Shown here: positions 8,180 through 15,298 of the stretch, piece by piece
Layout of the letters: each line of letters opens with the position of its first letter
How positions within the stretch are numbered: the first letter of the stretch is position 1
DNA from: Parvibaculum lavamentivorans DS-1
Lineage (GTDB): Bacteria; Pseudomonadota; Alphaproteobacteria; Parvibaculales; Parvibaculaceae
Assembly: GCF_000017565.1 (NCBI RefSeq)
Contig: NC_009719.1
Location: forward strand, 1,240,001 to 1,304,000
Reading direction: 5' to 3'
Length of the DNA stretch: 64,000 nucleotides
The notes under the pieces: generated by a model
Databases searched by the model: none
Told to the model about the DNA's origin: nothing
What the model saw: the letters and a program-made list of their open reading frames with translations, nothing else
Made by a program: the position numbers and the translations under genes

Positions 8180-9136
8180 ATGAAGCGCTGGCTCCTGGCC
8201 GCCCTGTTTATCCTCGCCGCCGCCGCCGTTCTGGCGGCGGCGTTCGTGTGGCTGCGTGGCGGCCGGGAAGCGGCACGGCTTTCTTCGACGGAGCCGTCGC
8301 AATGCCTTTCGCCCATCGCCGGTGAAACGCCGCACCCGGGCATGGTCCGCGTCGAAGGCGGCACTTTCATGATGGGCGATACGCTCTACCCGGAAGAGGG
8401 GCCGCTGCGCGAGGTCTCGGTCGAAGCCTTTTGGATGGACCGTACGGAGGTCACCAATGCCGAGTTTGCCGAATTCGTTGCCGCCACGGGCTATGTCACG
8501 GTGGCCGAGCGTCCGGTCGACACCGCTCGTCACCCCGGCCTCCCGCCCGAGATGCAAAAGCCCGGCGCCGTCGTCTTCGTCATGCCGAATGATGTGAGCG
8601 GCACCGGCGACATCTCGCAATGGTGGCAATACATTCCCGGCGCGAATTGGCGCCACCCCGGCGGTCCCGACACGTCGATAGAGGAACGCGACCATTTTCC
8701 CGTCACCGCTATCGCCTATGAAGATGCGCAGGCTTACGCGGCGTGGAAGGGAAGGGTGCTCCCGACGGAAGCACAATGGGAGTGGGCCGCCCGCGAAGCG
8801 AAAGCGGACGCGCCGCCGCCCCGTGCGCAGCCGCGCGAGGCAAACACCTGGCAAGGCCTCTTCCCCGTCGCCAACAACACGGAGGACGGCTTCGTCGGCA
8901 TTGCACCCGTCGGTTGTTTCGAGCCGAACGCGCTCGGCCTCTACGATATGATAGGCAATCTCTGGGAATGGACGGTCGATGAGTATGAAACCGTCCCCGG
9001 CGCACGCGTCATCAAGGGTGGTTCCTGGCTCTGCGCGCCGAATTATTGCCTGAGATACAGGCCCGGCGCGCGCCAGCCGCAAGAAGCCGACCTCGCCACC
9101 ACGCATCTCGGTTTCCGAACGGTCCTCGCGCCCTGA
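8180..9136 (+). CDS. Formylglycine-generating enzyme (SUMF1 family)
   Basis: A 318-residue protein with an N-terminal membrane helix (residues 5-22) and an FGE-sulfatase domain: VEGGTFMMGD, FWMDRTEVTNAEFAEFV, LPTEAQWEWAAR, NLWEWT and a C-terminal GGSW. The active-site cysteines of the aerobic copper enzyme are present as Cys285 and Cys290 in WLCAPNYCLRYR, with the same 5-residue spacing as in the human enzyme, so it is probably a true FGE and not a mere SUMF1-fold protein. It should convert the sulfatase Cys to formylglycine outside or at the inner membrane. The ATG at 8180 has GAGAAGGA upstream; the gene is translationally close-coupled to the sulfatase. Confidence 0.93.
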   Translation: MKRWLLAALFILAAAAVLAAAFVWLRGGREAARLSSTEPSQCLSPIAGETPHPGMVRVEGGTFMMGDTLYPEEGPLREVSVEAFWMDRTEVTNAEFAEFVAATGYVTVAERPVDTARHPGLPPEMQKPGAVVFVMPNDVSGTGDISQWWQYIPGANWRHPGGPDTSIEERDHFPVTAIAYEDAQAYAAWKGRVLPTEAQWEWAAREAKADAPPPRAQPREANTWQGLFPVANNTEDGFVGIAPVGCFEPNALGLYDMIGNLWEWTVDEYETVPGARVIKGGSWLCAPNYCLRYRPGARQPQEADLATTHLGFRTVLAP

Positions 9137-9184
9137 TCCGCTCTTCCGCTTGACGGTTTCCCCCGTTCATTGCTCACTTGCGCC

Positions 9185-10396
9185 ATGTCCGCCGATCTTG
9201 CATCGGGCGAAAAGCCCGCAGACACAGTGCTTGAGCAGGTCTCCCTCGGTCATTTGCAAAAGGCTGAGCGCGAAATCGTCTGGCTGCGCTGGCTCGGTAT
9301 CGCCGGCTGGGCCTTCATCCTCTGGAGCGGTGGTGCGGCCACGGATGCGGGCTGGGCATGGATCGTTTACGCGGGCGGCCTCGCTTACACCGCCTTTGCC
9401 CATTGGCGCATTGCCGGCGCTGGCTCGATCCTTTCAAGCGCGCGCATCACCACGGTGGGTGACCCTGTCCTCGTTACGCTTATGTGCATCGTCACCGGCG
9501 GCCCTGCTTCTCCCTTCTTTCCGTTCTACTATTTCACGCTGCTTGCCGCCGCCTTCCGCTTTGGCTGGCGCGAAACGCTCGGCCTCCTCGTTCTGAACAG
9601 CGGCCTCACCGTCTTCCTCTATCTCGTCGCACCGGGAGCCTCTCCCGAACTCTCGTCCCTCGTTATCGCGATCTTCCATCTGTCTTTTTCCGCTGCTCTC
9701 GGCGTCCTTCTCGCGCGCTGGGCACAGGAAAATCTCGACCTCGCGCTCGATCGTGCCCGTGCCTTGAGCTTCGCGCGAGACCGCGCCCGCGCGCTTCTGC
9801 AGCGCCTCATCCGCACGCAGGAAGACGAACGCCGCCTCATAGCGGGCGATCTGCACGATCGTATGAGCGGCCATCTCTTCGCGCTTCGGCAGGGGGCGGA
9901 CCGCACCAATGACAGCGAGATAAGCGCCGCCGTCGATAGCCTGTCGACGGATGTGAGCGCCTTGATGAACGAACTTCACCCGACTGTGCTGGATGATCTC
10001 GGTTTCTGCGTCGCCGTTGAAGAGTTCATTGCGGCGCAAGGAGAATCTTCCTCATTCTCCATTTCGCTCGACATCGCGCCCGGTCTGCGCAGCTGGCGCT
10101 CCGCCACCGACGCAATGCTCTTTCGTATTCTTCAGGAGGCACTACTGAACATCCGGAAGCATGCGCGCGCCCGCCACGTTTCCGTTTCTTTCCAGCCGGC
10201 CGGGCAAGGCGCCGCGCGCCTCACGGTTTCGGATGATGGCGAAGGCTTCGATCCAGCCCTTGTCCGTCCCGGTCATTTCGGCCTTCTCACAATGCGCGAG
10301 CGTGCGGAGGCGCTCGGCGGCACGCTTGAAGTTCGCAGCGTGCCGGGGCAGGGTGCCATCCTTGTCGTGACGGTGCCGGGAGGGGGCGTGTCGTGA
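9185..10396 (+). CDS. NarL-type membrane sensor histidine kinase
   Basis: A 403-residue kinase. Five to six hydrophobic segments occupy residues 35-185 with almost no periplasmic loop, suggesting sensing within the membrane. A short coiled segment leads to the HisKA_3 box (EDERRLIAGDLHDRM, phospho-acceptor His224). The HATPase domain follows (N box ALLNIRKHA, then DDGEGFDP and GLLTMRERAEALGG). Its stop overlaps the GTG start of the response regulator by 4 bases, so the two are translationally coupled. The target is not known. The catabolic genes immediately downstream are the obvious candidates. Confidence 0.92.
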   Translation: MSADLASGEKPADTVLEQVSLGHLQKAEREIVWLRWLGIAGWAFILWSGGAATDAGWAWIVYAGGLAYTAFAHWRIAGAGSILSSARITTVGDPVLVTLMCIVTGGPASPFFPFYYFTLLAAAFRFGWRETLGLLVLNSGLTVFLYLVAPGASPELSSLVIAIFHLSFSAALGVLLARWAQENLDLALDRARALSFARDRARALLQRLIRTQEDERRLIAGDLHDRMSGHLFALRQGADRTNDSEISAAVDSLSTDVSALMNELHPTVLDDLGFCVAVEEFIAAQGESSSFSISLDIAPGLRSWRSATDAMLFRILQEALLNIRKHARARHVSVSFQPAGQGAARLTVSDDGEGFDPALVRPGHFGLLTMRERAEALGGTLEVRSVPGQGAILVVTVPGGGVS

Positions 10397-11034
10397 GAAA
10401 AATTTACACCTACCTGATCGACGATCATCATGTCCTGCGCCAGGCGGTTGTCGAAATGCTGGAGGCGGAGGAAGATATTTCCGTCATCGGGCAGAGCGGC
10501 GATGCGCGTTCCGGCATTGGCGAAATAGCAAACCTGAAGCCGGATGTCGCCATCCTCGACCTCAAGATGCCGGGCATGACGGGTCTCGCCGCGATAGGCG
10601 AAATCCTCCGCGCCGCGCCGAAAACAGGCATCATCATTTTCACCATGTATGACAATCCTGCCTATGTCTGGGAGACCACGAACGCGGGCGCGAGCGGCTA
10701 TGTGCTGAAAAGCGCCTCGAAGGAAGACCTGCTTCGTGCCGTCCGCGCCGTACATGCGGGCGGGGGTTATTTGCAGGCCGAGGTGACGAAACCGCTGCTC
10801 CGCCGCCTTGCGCAGGACGCCCGCACTTCCGGCCAGAAGGCCACGCTCACTTCGCGCGAATTGCAGGTGCTTGAATGCCTCGCCGATGGCCAGAGCAACA
10901 AGATGATCGCCCAGACGCTTTCCATCACCGAGGATACGGTGAAGGCACATTTGAAAAGCCTCTATGAAAAACTGGGCGCCTCCGATCGCGCCCATGCGGT
11001 TGCCATTTCGCTCCGCCAGCAGCTCATCGAGTAG
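10393..11034 (+). CDS. NarL/FixJ-type response regulator
   Basis: A 213-residue regulator. The receiver domain occupies residues 4-120, with acidic residues Asp10/Asp11, phospho-acceptor Asp56 in AILDLKMPG, and a conserved Lys in GYVLKSAS. A LuxR-type helix-turn-helix follows at about 145-210 (LTSRELQVLECLADGQSNKM, then TVKAHLKSLYEKLG). The GTG start overlaps the kinase stop in a GTGA arrangement. It would bind DNA as a dimer after phosphorylation by the upstream kinase. A conserved-looking 20-base motif (11083-11103) lies just downstream, ahead of the next operon. Confidence 0.93.
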   Translation: MRKIYTYLIDDHHVLRQAVVEMLEAEEDISVIGQSGDARSGIGEIANLKPDVAILDLKMPGMTGLAAIGEILRAAPKTGIIIFTMYDNPAYVWETTNAGASGYVLKSASKEDLLRAVRAVHAGGGYLQAEVTKPLLRRLAQDARTSGQKATLTSRELQVLECLADGQSNKMIAQTLSITEDTVKAHLKSLYEKLGASDRAHAVAISLRQQLIE

Positions 11035-11082
11035 CTGGAAACCGGCGGAATTCCGGCCTTTTCCCTCTAAAGAGGCCACCCG

Positions 11083-11103
11083 CCCCCTCATCCGTGTAAT
11101 ACC
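11083..11103 (+). promoter_or_regulatory. TCCGTGTAAT motif, copy 1
   Basis: The sequence CCCC, then TCATCCGTGTAATACC, lies 53 bases upstream of the FAD monooxygenase start and directly after the response-regulator gene. Related sequences occur at 36917-36936 and 39379-39398. It may be an activator site; this copy is the most diverged. Confidence 0.3.
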
Positions 11104-11155
11104 GCCCGAAGCCGCCCCGGCCGATCCTCCGCGCCATCAACCTGGAGGAAATCGA

Positions 11156-12499
11156 GTGGCGAGCAAGAGCAGCACAGCCCCCCGCCGCGCCATTGTCATC
11201 GGCGCCAGCACCACCGGCCTCATCGCGGCGGCGGCGCTCGCTCGTCACTTCGCACATGTCATGGTGCTGGAGCGCGACACGCTTCCCGAGGAGCCCGAAT
11301 GGCGCAAGGGCGTGCCCCAGTCGCGCCATGTCCATCTCCTGCTTCGCTGCGGTGAGGAAATCATCAGCCATTATTTCCCTGGCCTGACGGATGAGCTTGT
11401 TGCCGCCGGCGGCCGCCGCGTCGATATGGCGGGCGACACCCGCTGGTTTTATGCGGGCGGCTGGAAAGCGCGCTTTCAAAGCGGCATCACCATGCATTGC
11501 CAGAGCAAGGGCTTCCTCGAATGGGCGATCCGCCGCCGCGTCGAGTCACTCGGCAACGTCACCATCCGCGACCGCGCCGAAATCGACACCTTCACCACGG
11601 CGCCCGGTTCCGTCACAGGCGTCCGGCTGAAGGATGGCGAGGAAATCGCAGCCGATCTCGTCGTCGACGCGTCGGGCCGCAACTCGAAAACGCCACAGCG
11701 CCTCGCCGCCCTCGGCTTCGGCACTGTCGAGATATCGGAACTGCCCGTCGATGTCGGCTACGCCACTCGCGCCTATCGGATGCCGCGCGGCGCGCGCGAC
11801 TGGCAATCCCTCATCGTTCACCCGCGCTACCCGGATGCCCGTATCGGCGTCATCATCCCGGTAGAGGGCGATCGCTGGCTCGTCACGCTGGTTGGCTGGC
11901 GCGGCGATCAACCGCCCGCCGATGACGAGGGCTTCCTCGAATTCGCACGCGGCCTTTCCGTCCCGGACATCTACGAGGCGATCCGCGATGCCGAACCGCT
12001 CACGCAGGCCGGCCTCCACCGCTTCCCGGGCAATCTCCGCCGCCACTATGACCGCCTTGCCACCATGCCGGATGGCTTGGTTGTTATCGGCGACGCCGCT
12101 TGTTCGTTTAACCCGATCTACGCCCAGGGCATGACGCAAGGCGCCACAGCCGCGCGCATCCTCGACGATTGCCTCGAGCGCCGCGCGAAGCACGGCAATT
12201 CGGGCCTTGCTGGCTTCGGCCCCGTCTTCCAGCGCGAATACGCAAAATTTGCCAATCGCTGCTGGCTTATCTCCACGACAGAGGAATACCGCGATCCGCT
12301 TGTCGCCCCTCATCCGCCACTCTGGACGAGGCTCGCCAACTGGTATCTCGAACAGGTCCACGAGCTCTCATGGAGCGATCGCCGGGCTGCGAAAAGCTTT
12401 CTCGAAGTCATGCATCTGCTTCGCCCGCCGGCTTCTCTGCTCTCGCCCGGGCTGGCAACCCGCGTCCTCGCGCATAGCCTCTTCGCCCGCGCGCACTGA
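11156..12499 (+). CDS. FAD-dependent monooxygenase/oxidoreductase
   Basis: A 447-residue flavoprotein. The N-terminal Rossmann fold opens with AIVIGASTTGLIAAAALAR. The central part has the ADLVVDASGRNSKTP strand, and late in the chain GDAACSFNPIYAQGMTQGA gives the GD(A) flavin ribityl motif of the PHBH/UbiH-like aromatic hydroxylase superfamily. Relatives include bacterial FAD hydroxylases and geranylgeranyl-reductase-like enzymes; the substrate is unknown. GTG at 11156 is chosen because TGGAGGA precedes it at good spacing. It is the first gene of a run with an exported amidohydrolase, an SDR and a limonene-epoxide-hydrolase-like protein. Confidence 0.85.
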   Translation: MASKSSTAPRRAIVIGASTTGLIAAAALARHFAHVMVLERDTLPEEPEWRKGVPQSRHVHLLLRCGEEIISHYFPGLTDELVAAGGRRVDMAGDTRWFYAGGWKARFQSGITMHCQSKGFLEWAIRRRVESLGNVTIRDRAEIDTFTTAPGSVTGVRLKDGEEIAADLVVDASGRNSKTPQRLAALGFGTVEISELPVDVGYATRAYRMPRGARDWQSLIVHPRYPDARIGVIIPVEGDRWLVTLVGWRGDQPPADDEGFLEFARGLSVPDIYEAIRDAEPLTQAGLHRFPGNLRRHYDRLATMPDGLVVIGDAACSFNPIYAQGMTQGATAARILDDCLERRAKHGNSGLAGFGPVFQREYAKFANRCWLISTTEEYRDPLVAPHPPLWTRLANWYLEQVHELSWSDRRAAKSFLEVMHLLRPPASLLSPGLATRVLAHSLFARAH

Positions 12500-12529
12500 A
12501 AAAAGAAAACTGAACCGGAGGGAATTTCC

Positions 12530-14023
12530 ATGTGGCTCACAGACAGGCAGAGGCGGCGCGTCTCTCCCGCTGAAGAAGACGCGACCGGCACACCGATCCC
12601 GACGCGTATCGTCTCGAACGGCGAATACATGCCGATGCCGCAGACGCCGGATCAGGCCCGCGTGGAAAGCGGCATTCTTGCTGCCGCCGATGAACAGGGC
12701 GGTAGGCTCGGCATGGATCGCCGCGCCTTCCTGCGTTCGGGCGCAGGCCTCGCCGCCTCCTTCATGGTCATGAACAAGGTCTTCGGCGGCGACGTCTTCT
12801 CCGTCGCTCATGCCGAAACGCTCGATCCCGCCGCCGCCGCCGAGCGCGCCGCCCGTTTCGCCGATCAATATATCGTCGACATGCAGCTCCATTTCATTCG
12901 CGACGACTACGCCTGGGACGGCATTCTCCATCTCGGCAACTACGCGAAGCAGTGGAACGCAGACCTCGACAAGATCACTTTCGACAATTTCAAGTTCGAT
13001 AACTTCATGAAGGAAGTCTATTTCGACAGCGACACGAAAATTGGCCTCATCAGCGCCGCGCCCGCCGATCACGGGCCGAACGTCATCATGAACAATGACG
13101 GCCTCGCCGACGCGCGCAATTTCGTCAACAAGGCATCGGGCTCGCGCCGCATGTTGTCCCACACGGTCATCGCGCCCGGCCAGCCCGGCTGGCTGGATGA
13201 GATAGACCGCGCCATCGAGGTCCTGAAGCCCGACAGCTGGAAGGGCTACACGCTCGGCGATCCCTTCGACAATTCGCAATATCCGTGGCGGCTCGATGAC
13301 GAGAAGCTGATGTATCCGGCCTATGAGCGAATGGTGAAAGCAGGCATCCGCAATGTCTGCATCCACAAAGGTCTCCTGCCGGAAGACTACGAAAATGTCA
13401 TCACCCATTGGCGTCACGCCATGGTGGACGATGTCGGCCCCGCCGCGCGCGACTGGCCGGAGCTGAACTTCATCATCTACCACTCCGGCTTCCGCCCGCT
13501 CATGACATCGCCGGATCCGCTCCTCGCGCAGTTTGAACGGACCGGGCGCATCGACTGGGTAAGCGATCTCGCCGACATCCCGGAGAAATACGGCGTCACG
13601 AATGTCTATGCCGAACTCGGCACCACCTTCGGCAGTTGCGCCGTCACCCATCCGCGCCTCGCCGCCGCCTTGATGGGCGTCATCATCCGCGGCATGGGCG
13701 CCGATCACGTCATCTGGGGAACCGACAGCGTCTGGTATGGCTCGCCGCAATGGCAGATCGAAGCCATGCGCCGCATCGAAATCCCCGAAGACATGCGCAA
13801 GGCGCACAACTTCGCGGCGCTCGGCGCGGCAGACGGGGAAGTGAAAAGCGCCATCTTCGCCGGCAATGGTTCGCGCCTCTATGGCCTCGAAGATCTCGCA
13901 GGCCCCGATGCGGCATGGCGAACCGACGCCCTGTCCAGGGTGAAGGCTGAATATGTGGCGGCGGGCGCCGCGCCCTCCAACAACTACTACGGCTTCATCC
14001 GCAGTGCCGGAGGGCAGGGCTGA
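12530..14023 (+). CDS. Amidohydrolase 2 family protein with internal Tat-like signal
   Basis: A 497-residue protein. About 60 polar N-terminal residues (with PTRIVSNGEYMPMPQT) precede MDRRAFLRSGAG plus a hydrophobic stretch (residues 62-84), which looks like a twin-arginine signal. The remainder is a TIM-barrel amidohydrolase_2 domain (NVCIHKG, FIIYHSGFRP, NVYAELG, and IWGTDSVWYGSPQW near the end). The normal HxH metal motif on strand 1 is VDMQLHF, so the first histidine is Gln119 while His121 remains. This may alter metal use. It overlaps the SDR gene start by 1 base. Possible roles are decarboxylation or hydrolysis of a ring-derived acid. Confidence 0.85.
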   Translation: MWLTDRQRRRVSPAEEDATGTPIPTRIVSNGEYMPMPQTPDQARVESGILAAADEQGGRLGMDRRAFLRSGAGLAASFMVMNKVFGGDVFSVAHAETLDPAAAAERAARFADQYIVDMQLHFIRDDYAWDGILHLGNYAKQWNADLDKITFDNFKFDNFMKEVYFDSDTKIGLISAAPADHGPNVIMNNDGLADARNFVNKASGSRRMLSHTVIAPGQPGWLDEIDRAIEVLKPDSWKGYTLGDPFDNSQYPWRLDDEKLMYPAYERMVKAGIRNVCIHKGLLPEDYENVITHWRHAMVDDVGPAARDWPELNFIIYHSGFRPLMTSPDPLLAQFERTGRIDWVSDLADIPEKYGVTNVYAELGTTFGSCAVTHPRLAAALMGVIIRGMGADHVIWGTDSVWYGSPQWQIEAMRRIEIPEDMRKAHNFAALGAADGEVKSAIFAGNGSRLYGLEDLAGPDAAWRTDALSRVKAEYVAAGAAPSNNYYGFIRSAGGQG

Positions 14024-14784
14024 TGGCCGCAGCGTTCGACGGAAAAATCATCCTCGTCACCGGCGCCTCGGCAGGCATCGGCCGCGCCATTGCGGAGGCG
14101 GCCGCGCGCGAAGGTGCCTCCCTCGCTCTCGGCGACATAGCGGAGGCGGGCGAGGAGGTTGCAGTCTCCCTCCGCTCAAAAGGCGCAAAGGCCTTCTTCC
14201 TCCGCACCGATGTCCGCCGCAAATCCGATCTCGACGCGCTCGTCGCCCGCGCAAAATCCGAATTCGGCTCAAGTCCCCATGTCGCCTTCGCCAATGCAGG
14301 CGTGGAGGGCCGCCTCGCCACTCCATGGGAGCCATCGGAAGAAGAATTCCTCCGCGTCATGGACACGAATGTCGTCGGCGCCTGGCGTACCATGGCCGCC
14401 GTCCTGCCCGGCATGATCGCGCAAGGGCAGGGCGCCATCGTTGCCACTGCCTCCGTCGCCGGTCTCGTCGGTGCCGGTGGTCTGGCGGCCTATGTCGCCA
14501 GCAAGCACGGCGTCGTCGGCCTCGTGAAATCGGTAGCCATAGACGTCGCGAAGTCCGGCATCCGCGTTAACGCGCTTTGCCCCGGCATGATCGAAACCGC
14601 GATGGTCGATCGTCTTGCAGACGACATGCCCGGCTTCCGCGAGGCACTTCTCGCGCTGAAACCCATGGGCCGTCTTGGCGTGCCGTCGGAGGCCGCAGAG
14701 GCCGCCATCTGGCTGGCCTCGCCCGCCGCCAGTTTTGTCACCGGCCACGCGCTCGCCGTCGATGGCGGCTATGTCGCCCAATAA
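14023..14784 (+). CDS. Short-chain dehydrogenase/reductase
   Basis: A 253-residue classical SDR, cytosolic and NAD(P)-dependent. The cofactor motif is TGASAGIG at residues 12-19, ANAG is present in the middle, and the catalytic Ser144, Tyr157 and Lys161 (YVASK) are all in place. The C-terminal AVDGGYVAQ is typical. Asp38 in GDIAE, after strand beta-2, points to NAD preference. The start ATG overlaps the preceding stop (TGATG), so translation is coupled to the amidohydrolase. It probably oxidises an alcohol produced in the same pathway. Confidence 0.93.
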   Translation: MAAAFDGKIILVTGASAGIGRAIAEAAAREGASLALGDIAEAGEEVAVSLRSKGAKAFFLRTDVRRKSDLDALVARAKSEFGSSPHVAFANAGVEGRLATPWEPSEEEFLRVMDTNVVGAWRTMAAVLPGMIAQGQGAIVATASVAGLVGAGGLAAYVASKHGVVGLVKSVAIDVAKSGIRVNALCPGMIETAMVDRLADDMPGFREALLALKPMGRLGVPSEAAEAAIWLASPAASFVTGHALAVDGGYVAQ

Positions 14785-14808
14785 AAATCACGAGAGAGGG
14801 AAAATAAA

Positions 14809-15213
14809 ATGAACACCACCACGATGATGACGGCTGAAGCCTCGAAAAAGCTGGTCGCCGATTTTCTCGGCGCCTGGCAGAAGCGCGACATCCCCGGCAT
14901 CATGGATTGCTTCGCGCCCGATGCCGTCTATCACAATGTTCCGGTCGCGCCGATCAAGGGCATCGCCGGTATCCGCAAGATCTTCGAGGATTTCCTCGCG
15001 GCCTTCGCATATGCCGATCTCGAAATCATCCGCATCTGCGCTGAACCAAACCTCGTCTTCGCCGAACGTGTCGATCATTTCCGCCTTCATGACGGCAGGA
15101 GCGTCGACCTGCCGGTGAATGGCGTCTTCGAACTGCGAGATGGCAAGATCTGGCGTTTCAGCGACTATTTCGATCTCGCCTCCTTTGAAGGCCCCACCGG
15201 CTTGAAGCTCTGA
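14809..15213 (+). CDS. Limonene-1,2-epoxide hydrolase-like NTF2/SnoaL-fold protein
   Basis: A 134-residue cone-fold protein. The Arg-Asp-Asp catalytic pattern of limonene-epoxide hydrolase appears to be conserved as Arg87 and Asp89 (ERVDHF) and Asp119 (SDYFD), with almost the same spacing as in the Rhodococcus enzyme. The shared VFELRDGKIWRFSDYFDL stretch strengthens the match. It would add water to an epoxide without cofactor. The combination with an FAD monooxygenase and an SDR fits epoxidation, hydrolysis and diol oxidation of a cyclic alkene. A non-catalytic SnoaL relative is the alternative. Confidence 0.8.
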   Translation: MNTTTMMTAEASKKLVADFLGAWQKRDIPGIMDCFAPDAVYHNVPVAPIKGIAGIRKIFEDFLAAFAYADLEIIRICAEPNLVFAERVDHFRLHDGRSVDLPVNGVFELRDGKIWRFSDYFDLASFEGPTGLKL

Positions 15214-15298
15214 CCGGAATTTTCGCCGGAAAGGTGAGACTTTTTCCCGTCTGATGCGTTTTCCCCGCGAGAACCCTCATTCCTGGAGAAAATCACGC

